Source of the DNA: CAVZZG01 sp963779685 | Lineage (GTDB): Bacteria > Actinomycetota > Thermoleophilia > Gaiellales > F1-60-MAGs149 | Direction: 5' to 3' | Assembly (NCBI GenBank): GCA_963779685.1 | Contig: CAVZZG010000003.1 | Location: forward strand, 2,170,001 to 2,234,000 | Length of the DNA: 64,000 nucleotides | Part shown: one piece after another, positions 1 through 10,108 of the stretch | Layout: every line of letters begins with the position of its first letter | Position numbering within the stretch: position 1 is the stretch's first letter | Notes under the pieces: generated by a model | What the model was told of the DNA's origin: nothing | The model's database searches: none | Seen by the model: the letters and a program-made list of their open reading frames with translations, nothing else | Program-made: the position numbers and the translations under genes

Positions 1-502
1 TCGCGACGACGCCGGCCTTGGCGGCCGCGTAGTGCCAGTAGTCGGGATCCTCCCCGCGCCACGCCGCCCGGCTGGCGAGGTTGACGATGACGCCGCCGCC
101 CGGCTGGGCGGAGTAGCTGTGGATCGCCGCCCGGCAGAGCGCGGCGGGGCTGACCAGGCAGATCGCGAGCGTGCGGTGCCAGGCGGCCTCCCACTCGTCG
201 AAACCGCCATCGACGACGGCCGGTTCGTAGATACCGGCGTTGTTGACCAGCGCGTCCACGCGCCCCCGCCACCCGACGGCCTCGGCCCAGAGCTCCTCGG
301 CCGCCGCGGGACGCGAGAGGTCGGCGGTGACAGCGATGGCGTCGCCGCCGATCTCGGCCGCCAGCTCGCCGAGCGCGCCCTCGCGGCGCAGGTCGTGCAG
401 CACCACGCCGCCGCCGGCCGCGGCGATCGTGCGGGCGGTCGCGGCGCCGATGCCGCCGGCCGCACCCGTGATCAGTACGGTTCGTCCAGTGAAGTCGATC
501 AC
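1..502 (-). CDS. SDR family NAD(P)-dependent oxidoreductase, 3' end cut by window edge
   Basis: The visible 167 residues are the N-terminal two thirds of a classical short-chain dehydrogenase. They hold the Rossmann dinucleotide motif TGAAGGIG near residue 11, the NNAG motif near residue 88, and the catalytic Ser and YxxxK near the cut end (NLASRAAWRG, then YAAAK). The enzyme should oxidise an alcohol or reduce a carbonyl with NAD(P); the substrate cannot be read. The GTG start shares GTGA with the stop of the upstream amidotransferase, so it is the last visible gene of a three-gene operon led by a glutamine-synthetase-like ligase. Its stop codon lies outside the window. Confidence 0.9.
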   Translation of the reverse strand, partial: MIDFTGRTVLITGAAGGIGAATARTIAAAGGGVVLHDLRREGALGELAAEIGGDAIAVTADLSRPAAAEELWAEAVGWRGRVDALVNNAGIYEPAVVDGGFDEWEAAWHRTLAICLVSPAALCRAAIHSYSAQPGGGVIVNLASRAAWRGEDPDYWHYAAAKAGVVA

Positions 503-1299
503 GAGGCCTCCGGGTAGGTGAAGGACGGCCGCGGGACGCCGTCGAGCGCGTCCACGCGCACCTCGAGGGTGTCGAGCCGCACGGTGAGGACCGTCATGTT
601 GTCGAGCGTCCACCAGCCTCGCGACTCCGGCTGGTCGAACCCGGACGATGCGACCACCACGAGGTCGTCCTCGACGCGGTAGCGCAACGCGAAGATGTCG
701 TGCGGATCGCCCGGATACGGCACCGAGGTCGGGTTGTGGGCGTTGAGGACGTAGAGCGCGTCGGGCGCGAGGTACATCGCATTCAGGACCGGCGAGGTGA
801 AGCGTTCGAGCACCTCGCCGAGGACCTCGCGCATGACGTCGGGGAAGGGCCGGTTGCTGCCCGAGAACCGGTCGTGGAGCAGGAGGAACAGGCGCTCGGA
901 GTCCGTCGAACCCTCAACGTCGGACTCCAGGGCGGGCGGAAGGAGCTGCGGCAGGAGGTGCTGGGGATGCAGGGCGCCGTTCTGGGCGAACGCGGCGCCC
1001 TCGCGGACGAACGGGTGGCAGTTCTCGAGGCCGATGGTCAGGCCCGGTGTGGCGCCGCGCAGATGCACGACCATCGCCGAGGCGCGGATGGACGCGGTCG
1101 CCGCGTGGAACTCCGGGTCGTCGCGGGCGCCGCCCACCGCCCGGATCCGCTCGGGCGTCGTCGCACCGTCCCACCAGGCCATGCCCCAGCCGTCGGGATG
1201 CCGGGGCGACAGGTCGCCGAACGAGGTCACGTCGGCAGCGCCGACGGCGTCGATGAGGGTGCGCGGCTGGCGCGCGACGTGAGCAAGCAGACGACACAT
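499..1299 (-). CDS. Class II glutamine amidotransferase (EgtC/YafJ-like)
   Basis: 266 residues. The chain begins MCRLLAHV, so removal of Met exposes the N-terminal nucleophile Cys2 typical of Ntn-type class II amidotransferases. Other family blocks are HPDGWGMAWW near residue 35, HLRGATPG near 80, NCHPF near 95 and AFAQNGAL near 105. No second catalytic domain is fused, so the protein is likely a free-standing glutaminase or gamma-glutamyl amidase, as EgtC is. It starts 6 bp after the stop of the glutamine-synthetase-like ligase and overlaps the SDR start by 4 bp. The pairing suggests one enzyme adds a gamma-glutamyl group and this one removes it; that is inference. Confidence 0.85.
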   Translation of the reverse strand: MCRLLAHVARQPRTLIDAVGAADVTSFGDLSPRHPDGWGMAWWDGATTPERIRAVGGARDDPEFHAATASIRASAMVVHLRGATPGLTIGLENCHPFVREGAAFAQNGALHPQHLLPQLLPPALESDVEGSTDSERLFLLLHDRFSGSNRPFPDVMREVLGEVLERFTSPVLNAMYLAPDALYVLNAHNPTSVPYPGDPHDIFALRYRVEDDLVVVASSGFDQPESRGWWTLDNMTVLTVRLDTLEVRVDALDGVPRPSFTYPEAS

Positions 1300-1305
1300 C
1301 GGGTC

Positions 1306-2826
1306 TTAGTAGAACTCGAAGTACTCGCGCATCTCCCAGTCGCTGACGGTCGCGCCGTCGAGCAGCGGTGTCTGGTCGATCGCGTCGGCGTGACGGGCCA
1401 CCTCGGAGCGCTTCATCATGACGAGGTAGTCGATGAGGCTGTCGCCGAGAGCGGAGCGGTAGAAGGCGCTGCGGTCGAGCTCCTCGACGGCGGCACCCAG
1501 CGACTGCGGCAGGAGGTCGACGTCCTCGGCGTACGGGTCGCCGGAGACCATGGGCGGGGGCGTCGCCGCTCGCCGGATCCCGTCGAGCCCGGCGGCGATG
1601 TTGGCTGCCATCCAGAGGTACGGGTTGGCGGCCGGCTCCGACAGGCGGTTCTCCACATGCGTGCCCGGCTCGCCCGGCCCGCCCTGGATACGGATCAGCG
1701 CGCCGCGGTTGTCTGCGGCCCAGCCGATGCGATCGGGTGCGAAGGAGTACGGCCGCAGGCGCGGGTACCCGTTCACCGTCGGGTTGCCGAACAGCGACAT
1801 GGCCTTGGCGTGGTCGAGCAGACCGGCGACGAACTGCGTCCCGACCGGCGACAGGAGCTCCGCGGGGTCGACGAAGGCGTTCGCACCGGTGCGCGCGTCC
1901 AGAAGCGACTCGTGCAGGTGCCACCCCGACGGGAAGAAGTTCGGGAAGGCCGGCCAGCACATGAACGTCGCGTGCAGTCCGCGCCGGACGCACACCGCCT
2001 TGACGACGCTGCGGAACAGCACCATCGCGTCGGCGGCCTCGAGTCCCTCGTACGGACTGAAGGTGAACTCGATCTGCCCCGGGCCCCACTCGTCCTCGAT
2101 CGACCGCAGGGGCAGGCCGACATCCCAGAGGGCGTCGCGAATCGCCTCGAGGGTGTCGGAGACGCCGTCCAGGCGGGCGTCGGAGAGGAACTGGTAGCCG
2201 CGCTGGTAGATCTCGATCTCCGGCGCCATGCCGGGCTGGCCCGTCTCGTTCAGGCCGATCGACGGCCGCGCGAGCCGGGTGATGTAGCACTCGACCTCGA
2301 GTCCGGCCAGGTAGCGATAGCCGGCATCGCCGAGGCGCGCGAGCTGCTCCCGCAGGACTGCCCGGCCGGACAGCGGCATCGGGCGGCCGTTCGAGAAGTA
2401 GCCGTCGCAGAGGACCCAGCCGGTGCGGTCGGCGTAGGGCAGCACCCGGAAGGTGCCGGGATCCGGCACGATCACGATGTCCGGGAAGCCGGTGAGCTCG
2501 TCGATGCCGAACCCGCCGCCGGCGGCGAAGGCCGGCGGGAACACGCGGTTGCCGGTGTCGAGGCTGAAGATCGCGCCCGAGAAGTCGGCTCCGTTGCGCA
2601 GCGCGGCGATCGCTGCTTCCCCGGAGAGGTGCTTGCCGCGGGGCGCGCCGTGCTGGTCGACGATGATCAACCTGACGGTTCGCAGCCCGAGTTCGCGGAT
2701 CCGCGCGGCCATCTCGACCGCGGCCTGCTGCTGCTCGGGCGTGTAGAGCCCGTGCGCCCCGACGAAGCCCACGGTGCCGACGCCGAGGCCGACGCCGCCG
2801 CCGGCCGGATCTCCACTCACGTCCAC
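1306..2826 (-). CDS. Glutamine synthetase family ligase (gamma-glutamylamide synthetase type)
   Basis: About 506 residues, with the GS beta-grasp N-terminal part and the catalytic barrel. Visible GS blocks are LEVECYITR (metal-binding Glu), WGPGQIEFTF, SGWHLHESL (the HxH region) and ENRLSEPAANPYLW near the end. The N-terminus is long and Gly-rich, and the sequence resembles the GlnA3/PuuA/IpuC side of the family more than housekeeping GlnA, so ATP-dependent ligation of glutamate to an amine other than ammonia is likely. The start is GTG; a second GTG two codons downstream is possible. It leads the operon with the amidotransferase and SDR. The substrate amine is unknown. Confidence 0.85.
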   Translation of the reverse strand: MDVSGDPAGGGVGLGVGTVGFVGAHGLYTPEQQQAAVEMAARIRELGLRTVRLIIVDQHGAPRGKHLSGEAAIAALRNGADFSGAIFSLDTGNRVFPPAFAAGGGFGIDELTGFPDIVIVPDPGTFRVLPYADRTGWVLCDGYFSNGRPMPLSGRAVLREQLARLGDAGYRYLAGLEVECYITRLARPSIGLNETGQPGMAPEIEIYQRGYQFLSDARLDGVSDTLEAIRDALWDVGLPLRSIEDEWGPGQIEFTFSPYEGLEAADAMVLFRSVVKAVCVRRGLHATFMCWPAFPNFFPSGWHLHESLLDARTGANAFVDPAELLSPVGTQFVAGLLDHAKAMSLFGNPTVNGYPRLRPYSFAPDRIGWAADNRGALIRIQGGPGEPGTHVENRLSEPAANPYLWMAANIAAGLDGIRRAATPPPMVSGDPYAEDVDLLPQSLGAAVEELDRSAFYRSALGDSLIDYLVMMKRSEVARHADAIDQTPLLDGATVSDWEMREYFEFY

Positions 2827-2912
2827 CCCTTCAGTCGCCTGGCGCGACGATAGCGCATCGGGGTGGACACCTCCGAGGCCCCGTCGGGCGCGCTGGCCCG
2901 GACTAGAGCCTC

Positions 2913-3724
2913 TTAGCCGCCGGCGACGTCCCGGCGGAGGAAGACCAGGTAGGCCGCCACGGCCGCGGGGATGCCGTAGAGCGCCGACAGCCAGAGGCCG
3001 TGCGTGACCGGCGCCCAGTCCGTCGGGATGCGCAGGAACCCGTGCCAGGCGTCGAACTGCGACGTGAGCAGGTAGGGACGGACCCCCTCGAGCCCGGGCA
3101 GGATGCCGACCAGCTGCATCAGGAGCGCGACCATGAGCGTGCCGACGACGGCGCCGGCCGAGTTCCGGGTCACGGTCGACAGCAGCACGCCGATCATGGC
3201 GATCGCCAGCAGCGGCACGGCGTAGACGGCGAGGCTGGCAGCCACCAGGCCGAGGCCGCGCATGGCCGACACCTGCGTCCCCGAGAGGCTGACGAGCGGG
3301 TTGAAGCCCGACTCGATCGTGCCCGCGACGACGGCGGTGGTGCCCATCAGCGCGATCGCCGTGACCGCGTAGGTGGCAGCGGCGAGCAGCTTGCCGGCGA
3401 AGATCTCGCCGCGGTCGCGCGACCGGGTGAGGATCGTCTTCAGCGTGCCATGACCGTCCTCGGCGGCGACGATGTCGCCCGAGACGAGCGCCGCGATCAG
3501 CGGCAGCAGCCAGATCGAGCCGAACGTCAGCAGCACGAGGGGTATCGCGAGGCCGGAGTCCCGAACGTAGCGGCCGAAGGCGACGTCGTGAGGCGAGCCG
3601 CTCTGGAGCGCCAGCGCGATCACGAAGATCAGCGGGGCGGCGACGGCCGCGCCGAGGCCGAGGTAGGTGCGCTTCTGCGACACCAGCTTGCGCAGCTCCC
3701 AGCGGTAGACGGTGAGCGTGCCCC

Positions 3725-3728
<4 letters not shown>
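2913..3728 (-). CDS. ABC-2 type transporter permease
   Basis: 271 residues with about six hydrophobic segments. The N-terminus (YRWELRKLVSQKRTYLG) is typical of ABC-2 permeases, with a cytoplasmic amphipathic helix before the first membrane span. A segment with EDGHGTLKTILTRSRDRGEI near residue 90 is the conserved cytosolic coupling loop of this family. It starts in the ATGA overlap with the ATPase gene and is the last gene of the five-gene operon that begins at 7928. Together with the ATPase it should form an exporter or lipid/peptide-handling complex in the cytoplasmic membrane. Cargo is unknown. Confidence 0.85.
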
Positions 3729-4686
<958 letters not shown>

Positions 4687-4690
<4 letters not shown>

Positions 4691-5877
4691 GACAGGAGCC
4701 CTCGCGCCGCGGCCTCGGCGGCCGCGGCCGGCACCGATCCACCGATCAGGTACGACACGCCGCCGCGGTCGACGACGATCGCGGTGCCCAGCGCGGTGGC
4801 GAGCTCGTGGCCGGTGGCCCCGCCGATCGACACCTGCGGCAGGGAGGCCAGCGGGTTATGCGTGTTCGCGCCCGGGGCCGATGCCGTCGCGGCGCGCTCG
4901 TAGACGACGATCGCGCCCAGTCCCTTGCCGTACACGGCGACTGCGCCCGGGGCGTTCCCGGCCCGCACGAGCCGCACGGTCTGGAGCGGCAGGTCGAGCA
5001 GCGTCGGCGGCGCGGCGACCGTGAACGGCACGACCGCCTGCACGGCGGCGAGGCCCTCGACCGGTGCCTGATGAGCCGCACCGGCGGTGCCGGAGTCGGC
5101 ATGGGCGGGTGCCGTCAGCTCGACGCTCTTGGCTCCGGCGGGCACGTTGACCGCGAGGTCGCTGGCCGCTACCGGCCCGAAGGAGATCTCGGTCGCCGAC
5201 AGCTCGAGCACCGGGCTGTTGCTGCCGCTGGCGTAGATCGCGGCGCGCAGCGGCACGCCGTTCGAGGCGTCCCATGCGAGCTCGGCGGCGCCGAGCAGGC
5301 CGCCGTCGTGCTTCGGCGACAGCCGCACCTGGTAGGCCGGCTGCCCGGCGACGTCGACGGGCAGCGCGCCGGACACGTCGGCCTGCTGCGTCAGACGATC
5401 GATCGCGGCCGTGATCTGCGCGATGGTCGGCGTGGCGTGGCCGTTTCCGGGGGTGGCGTCGGCCGCCGGATGGCTGTGCGTCGGCAGCGTGGCGTGGTAG
5501 ACGGTGTTCGAGGCCGCGTCGTACACGGTGACCGCGCCGTTCGCGATCCCGATCTCGGTATCGCCGGCCGAGGTCTGCAACTCCAGCCGCACCTTGCCGT
5601 CGCCGGCCCACACGCGCCCGGACGCACCGCTGAGCAGCGGCGAGTCGATCGCGAGCGCGCCGCCCGGGACGACGTTGTCCGTGAACTGGATACGGGCGGT
5701 GATACCCGCGGGATGCGACGCGGCGAGCGCGTCGTGCACGGCGGTCGCCAGCGGCTTGGCGGGCGGGACCGGGCCGCTGCCACCGGCGCTGGCCATGGCG
5801 ACGCCGCCGGCTACGGCGATGGTTGCGATGGCGCCGACGGCGGCGAGCTTGCGGGAACTGGCGGTGCGGAGAGACAT
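4687..5877 (-). CDS. Secreted LolA/DUF2092-like protein
   Basis: 396 residues. An N-terminal signal peptide is visible: Arg/Lys at residues 4-10, then the hydrophobic run LAAVGAIATIAVAGGVAMA, with a likely cut near residue 31. The rest alternates short beta strands and resembles the LolA/RseB/DUF2092 fold (for example VRLELQTSAGDTEIGIANG and AYQVRLSPKHDGGLLGAAEL), a half-barrel that binds lipid or senses the envelope. The gene sits between the sensor kinase (TGATG overlap) and the exporter ATPase (ATGA overlap), so it may present a ligand to the exporter or the sensor. The family assignment is by eye. Confidence 0.7.
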
Positions 5878-7268
5878 CAGGAACTTCCTTCTTGGGCTGA
5901 TCCACCCCGAGGTGTAGCCGGCGAGTCTGAGATGTCCGTGAGAGCGGGTAGATCGATCTCGACCCTGGAGCCGGAGATCCGCGCGGTGCCGCCGTGCCTG
6001 ACCGCGGTCGCGCGTACGATCGCGAGGCCGAGACCGGTGCCGCCCGGACCCTGCGAGCCGCGCCAGAACCGCTCGAACGCATGCGCGGCTTCCTCGGCCG
6101 TGAATCCGGGTCCGTCGTCGGCGACCGCGAGCACGGCCCGACCTTGGAGACGGGTCACCGTGACCGCGACGCGCCCGCCGGCGGGGCCGTGGGTCTCGGC
6201 GTTGCCGATCAGGTTCACCAGCGCGCGCTCCAGCGCCGCGCGATCGCCGGCGACCGACACCGCGGCGTCGGCCTCGACGACGACGGCCGCACGCCCGGCC
6301 GCCACCGACCTGGCGAGCTCGTCGAGCCGGACGACGCCGTCCGGGCGCGCCGCGCCGTCCTCCCGCGTGAGGGTCAGCAGGTCGTCCACGAGCCGGGCGA
6401 GCCGGGCAGCGCCCTCCTCGAGGTCGGCCAGCGCCGCCGCGTCCGCTCCGTGGCGGGCCACGAACGCGGCGTTTCCGCGCAGCGCCGTGAGCGGTGTCCG
6501 GAGCTCGTGCGAGGCATCCGCGATGAACCGCCGCTCTGCCTCCTGGGCCCGGTCGAGGGCGGCGAGCATCGCGTTCAGCGTCGTGGCGAGATGGTCGAGC
6601 TCGTCCGCCGTTCCGGGCGCCGGCAGCGTGCGCGCCGCGTCGCCGGTGCGTTCGATCTCGCGGGCCGCAGCCGCCAGCCGCCCGAGCGGGGCCAGCGCCC
6701 GCCGCACCAGCAGCAGGGCGGCAATCGCCGCCACCGCCGCTGCGAGCACCGCGGCGGCGAGCATCAGCACGCGGAGGTGCCGGAGCGACTCCCGATCCTC
6801 GCGCTGCGAGGATGCAACCGCCACCGCGCCGCCGGCGGCGGGCCCGCCGAGCTCGGCCAGCGGCGCCACGTACACGCGCACCGGGGCGTCGCCGAGGGTC
6901 GCGTCGAGGAACCGCGGCTGGCCGTCGGCGATCACCGCCCGCAGAGCGGCATCGACCGGCAGCACGCCGCCGCCGAGCGACCCGGAGCGGGCCACGATGC
7001 GACCCTGACGGTCGACGACCTCGATCAGGAGCCGCCGGCTGCCGACCCGGCCTTCCAGCGCTCCCGGTGCCTGCAGCAGCGCCGGCGCCGAGGCGCTCAG
7101 GCGCGAGACCTCGCCGGCGCCGTCGCGCAGCGCGCTGTCGAGGGATGCCGAGAGCTGGCGCGAGACGAGCACCAGCGCGGCCGTGCCGAGCAGGATGGTT
7201 GCGAGCAGGATCGCGAGCGCCGCCGCAACGGCCACGCGGGCGCGGAGGCTGCGGGGCCGCAGCCTCAT
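5877..7268 (-). CDS. Two-component sensor histidine kinase (HAMP, HisKA, HATPase)
   Basis: 463 residues. The first membrane helix is at about residues 8-36 (VAVAAALAILLATILLGTAA), an extracytoplasmic sensor stretch follows to about 150, and the second helix is near 160-185. A HAMP-like linker then leads to the phospho-acceptor box FIADASHELRTPLTAL near residue 245, the N box LVNLIGNAETHG, the G1 box ADDGPGFT and the G2 box GTGLGLAIV. All catalytic blocks are intact. The start ATG overlaps the stop of the response regulator by 4 bp (7265-7268). It should phosphorylate that regulator and control the downstream exporter operon. Confidence 0.92.
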   Translation of the reverse strand: MRLRPRSLRARVAVAAALAILLATILLGTAALVLVSRQLSASLDSALRDGAGEVSRLSASAPALLQAPGALEGRVGSRRLLIEVVDRQGRIVARSGSLGGGVLPVDAALRAVIADGQPRFLDATLGDAPVRVYVAPLAELGGPAAGGAVAVASSQREDRESLRHLRVLMLAAAVLAAAVAAIAALLLVRRALAPLGRLAAAAREIERTGDAARTLPAPGTADELDHLATTLNAMLAALDRAQEAERRFIADASHELRTPLTALRGNAAFVARHGADAAALADLEEGAARLARLVDDLLTLTREDGAARPDGVVRLDELARSVAAGRAAVVVEADAAVSVAGDRAALERALVNLIGNAETHGPAGGRVAVTVTRLQGRAVLAVADDGPGFTAEEAAHAFERFWRGSQGPGGTGLGLAIVRATAVRHGGTARISGSRVEIDLPALTDISDSPATPRGGSAQEGSS

Positions 7269-7928
7269 CCGCCGAGCACGAAGCCGACGCCGCGCACGGT
7301 CTGGATCAGGGGAGGATCGCCGAGCTTGCGGCGGAGGTACGCGACGTACCGGTCGACGACGTTGGTCGAGACCGCCTCGTCCGCCCATACGGCGGCCAGG
7401 GCGGCCTCGCGGGTCACGACCCGGCGAGGGTTGCGCAGGAGCAGCTCGAGCAGGTCCGCCTCCCGCGCCGTCAGGAGCACGTCGCGACCGGCGCGCGTGG
7501 CGACCCGCCGTTCGACGTCGAAGGCGAGGTCGTCGAGCGCGAGCAGCGGAGGGCGGGGCCGCGCCACGGCGGCTGAGCGCACGGATGCGGGCGGTCAGCT
7601 CGGGCACGGCGAACGGCTTGACCAGGTAGTCGTCGGCGCCGGCGTCGAGGCCGTCGACCCGGTCGGACACCGCGTCGCGGGCCGTGAGCAGGAGGATCGG
7701 CAGGGCCAGACCGCGCCCGCGCAGCCGCCGGCAGACGGCGAGGCCATCGAGGCCGGGCATGGTCACGTCCAGCACCAGCACATCGGGTACGCGCCGCTCG
7801 ACGGCCGCCAGCGCGGCACCACCGTCGCCGACCGCCTCCACCTCGTATCCCTCGGCGGCGAGCGTCCGCGAAAGCGTCCTGCGGATCGGGGCGTCATCAT
7901 CCACCACCAGGATCCGGAGCGCGGTCAC
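7265..7928 (-). CDS. OmpR-family response regulator with an apparent single-base frameshift
   Basis: The receiver domain is read from 7928 (ILVVDDDAPIRR; phospho-Asp in LVLDVTMPGLDG; conserved Lys in DDYLVKPFAVPE). The winged-helix DNA-binding domain (LTAREADLLELLL, then RYVAYLRRKLGDPPLIQTVR and GVGFVLGG) is in another frame and ends at 7265. The frame changes in the C-rich stretch at about 7550-7558; removing one C joins the two parts into a normal 220-residue OmpR/PrrA-type regulator. The uncorrected first frame runs on into the kinase without a stop, which would give a false fusion protein. The GTG start has TAGGCT exactly 6 nt upstream, so the mRNA is probably leaderless. Confidence 0.85.
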
Positions 7929-7934
7929 GCGTGC

Positions 7935-7940
7935 AGCCTA
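7935..7940 (-). promoter_or_regulatory. Leaderless -10 element of the two-component/exporter operon
   Basis: On the minus strand TAGGCT is followed by six bases (gcacgc) and then the GTG start of the response regulator. A -10 box ends about 6-7 nt before the transcription start, so the message would begin at the start codon itself. No clear -35 box and no Shine-Dalgarno are visible. The same geometry occurs at 14959, 23473, 32559, 55122 and 62399. Confidence 0.5.
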
Positions 7941-7986
7941 CCCCTGCAACCCGGGACGTCATGGCAAACGCGGGAAGGGAACGGGA

Positions 7987-8766
7987 GTGAGAGACAACGA
8001 GGTCAGGGCGCGGCTGCAGCGCGGCGAGACCGTGATCGGCCTGATGTGCTTCGAGTTCGTGACCGAGGGCATGGCGCGCGTCGCCGCGGCGGCGGGTGCG
8101 GCGTTCGTGCTGTTCGACATGGAGCACTCCGGGTTCGGCATCGAGACCATGCGGGGCGTGCTGGCGGCGGCCCGCGCAAGCCCGATCCCGAGCTTCGTGC
8201 GGCCGCCGGATTCGACGCGGCCGTCGATCTCCGGCCTCCTCGACCTCGGGGCCGGCGGGATCATGCTCCCGATGGTGGAGTCGGCCGGCCAGGCACGCCA
8301 GATCTGCGACTACGCCAGGTACCCGCCGGCCGGGAGCCGCGGCGTCAAGGCCTACCTGGCCGACGAGATCGAGCCCGAGGGCCTCGCCGCGACCTTCGCC
8401 AGGGCCAACCGCGAGACGCTCGTGATCGCGCAGATCGAGACCGCGGCCGGCGTCGAGCACGTCGAGGAGATCGTCGCCGTCGACGGCATCGACATGCTGT
8501 TCATCGGCAGCTTCGACCTGACGACCTCGCTGGGCGAGCCGGGAGCGTTCTGGGGCCCTGCCCACACCGCGGCCGTCAGCCGCATCATGGCCGCCGCCGA
8601 CGCGGTCTCCAAACCCGTCGGCTCGCTGGCGAACGACGTCGACGATGCCCGGCAGCTGCTCGGTCGCGGCTTTCGCTGCGTGGTGCTCGGCGACCTGGCG
8701 GTCTTCCAGATCGCGCTCCGCGCCGATCTCGCCGCGCTCCGGATCACCGGTGGCGCCGGCGCATGA
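7987..8766 (+). CDS. HpcH/HpaI family aldolase
   Basis: 259 residues. This is the HpcH/HpaI (class II, metal-dependent pyruvate aldolase) TIM barrel: FVLFDMEHSGFGIETM near residue 40, GGIMLPMVESAGQAR near 92, RGVKAYLADE near 120, QIETAAGVEHVEEI near 150 with the metal-binding Glu, and GIDMLFIGSFDLTTSLG near 170 with the metal-binding Asp. It should cleave or form a 2-keto-3-deoxy-type acid, releasing pyruvate or a related oxo-acid. The GTG start at 7987 follows a purine-rich GGGAACGGGAG. Its end overlaps the convergent hutF gene by 23 bp. Substrate unknown. Confidence 0.88.
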   Translation: MRDNEVRARLQRGETVIGLMCFEFVTEGMARVAAAAGAAFVLFDMEHSGFGIETMRGVLAAARASPIPSFVRPPDSTRPSISGLLDLGAGGIMLPMVESAGQARQICDYARYPPAGSRGVKAYLADEIEPEGLAATFARANRETLVIAQIETAAGVEHVEEIVAVDGIDMLFIGSFDLTTSLGEPGAFWGPAHTAAVSRIMAAADAVSKPVGSLANDVDDARQLLGRGFRCVVLGDLAVFQIALRADLAALRITGGAGA

Positions 8767-10108
8767 CCTCGGCCACCTTCCGGCGGGCGTCTTCCTCGGC
8801 CGGATGCCGGCCGTCGCGCACGACCACCCTGCCGCCGACCAGCACCGTGCGGACGAGCGTGTCGCTGGCGGTCGAGAACACCCATGCGTCCAGCAGGGTC
8901 GCCGTCGTCTGACCGACGAGCGCGGGGTGGTCGTGGTCGAGCTCGACGAGGTCGCATCGGAGTCCCGCGCGGATCGCGCCCGTCGGCTGCGCGAGCGCCT
9001 GTGCGCCGCCGGCCCGGGCGAGGCCGAACAGGGCCGCGGCGACGCTCGACTCGCCGTCGAGCAGCGCGGTCTCGCGCCGGTGCGACGCGAGGCGCTGACC
9101 GTACTCGAGCGTGCGCAGCTCGCCGGGAAGGTCGATCAGGTGGTTGGCATCGGTGCCGATGCCGAGGCGGCCCCCGGCGTGCCGGTAGGGCGCCAGCGCG
9201 AACCGGCCGTCGCCGAGATTCGCCTCCGTGAGCGGGCAGAGACCCGCGACCGCGCCGCTCGCAGCCAGCCCGCTCCGCTCGTCCTCGGTCATGTGGGTGG
9301 CGTGGACGACGCACCAGCGCTCGTCGAGACCGGCGTTGGCGAGGAGCCACGCCACCGGCCGGGCACCCAGGCCGGCGACGATCTCGTCGATCTCCTCGGT
9401 GCGCTCGGCGGCGTGGATGTGGACGGGCCCGCCGGGCCTGGCGGCCAGCAGGTCGCGGAGCTCGGCGGCCCGGACGGCGCGGAGGCTGTGCGGCGCGACC
9501 CCGATCACGAGCAGCGGGTCGCCGTCCGCCAGCGCGTCGAGCTCCGCAACCAGGGCGAGGTACTCGTCGGGCGCCGTCGTGAATCGCCGCTGGTCCGGCT
9601 CGGGCGCGCGGCCGACGCCACCCGACGTGTAGAGGGCCGGCAGGAGGGTCAGGCCGATCCCCGCCGTGGCCGCCGCCGCGTGGATCCGCTGCGAGAGCTC
9701 CGAGAGCACCGCGTAGCGCGCGCCGGCCGGGTCGTGGTGGACGTAGTGGAACTCGCCGACGGTCGTATAGCCCCGCCGCAGCATCTCGATGTAGGCGAGC
9801 GTCGCGTAGGCCTCGAGGTCGTCGGGTTCGAGTCCGAGCAGGTGTCGGTACATCGTCTCGCGCCAGGTCCACAGCGTCGCCGGCCGGCCGGGGACGAGAT
9901 GATCCGCATGGCCGACGAGGCCGCGGTGATGGGCGTGCGAATGGAGGTTCGGCGTCCCGGGCAGGACGTAGCCGGGGAGCCGGAGGTCGGGGGTCGCTCC
10001 CGACGGGCCCGCGCCGGTGCGCACGATCGTGCCGCCGTCGTCGCAGACGACGTGACCGGGCGATGACCAGCCGTCGTCGAGGAGCAGGTGCGCGGCCTCG
10101 ATGATCAA
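8744..10108 (-). CDS. hutF: Formimidoylglutamate deiminase (HutF-like)
   Basis: 454 residues, amidohydrolase superfamily. Metal-binding HxH is in NLHSHAHHRG near residue 54, another His in VHIHAAERTEEIDE near 230, HATHM near 265, and the catalytic Asp in GIGTDANHL near 315. LCPLTEANLGDG is a strong HutF hallmark, as is FHYVHHDPAGARYA. HutF converts N-formimino-L-glutamate to N-formyl-L-glutamate and ammonia. The Gln normally found after SHAF in characterised HutF (SHAFQR) is His here (SHAHHR), so the substrate pocket may differ. It is the last gene of the hut operon, and the stop of hutI overlaps its start by 4 bp. No deformylase HutG gene is in the window. Confidence 0.85.
   Translation of the reverse strand: MIIEAAHLLLDDGWSSPGHVVCDDGGTIVRTGAGPSGATPDLRLPGYVLPGTPNLHSHAHHRGLVGHADHLVPGRPATLWTWRETMYRHLLGLEPDDLEAYATLAYIEMLRRGYTTVGEFHYVHHDPAGARYAVLSELSQRIHAAAATAGIGLTLLPALYTSGGVGRAPEPDQRRFTTAPDEYLALVAELDALADGDPLLVIGVAPHSLRAVRAAELRDLLAARPGGPVHIHAAERTEEIDEIVAGLGARPVAWLLANAGLDERWCVVHATHMTEDERSGLAASGAVAGLCPLTEANLGDGRFALAPYRHAGGRLGIGTDANHLIDLPGELRTLEYGQRLASHRRETALLDGESSVAAALFGLARAGGAQALAQPTGAIRAGLRCDLVELDHDHPALVGQTTATLLDAWVFSTASDTLVRTVLVGGRVVVRDGRHPAEEDARRKVAEVMRRRHR

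Noticed and set aside
700..2853. A 717-codon open frame on the plus strand
   Set aside because: It lies antisense to the amidotransferase and glutamine-synthetase-like genes, is rich in Arg, Gly and Ala, and shows no motif; a shadow frame caused by high G+C.
5877..7928. A 683-codon frame that looks like a response regulator fused to a histidine kinase
   Set aside because: The middle is Arg/Pro-rich nonsense and the true winged-helix domain is in another frame; this is a one-base frameshift, not a natural hybrid.
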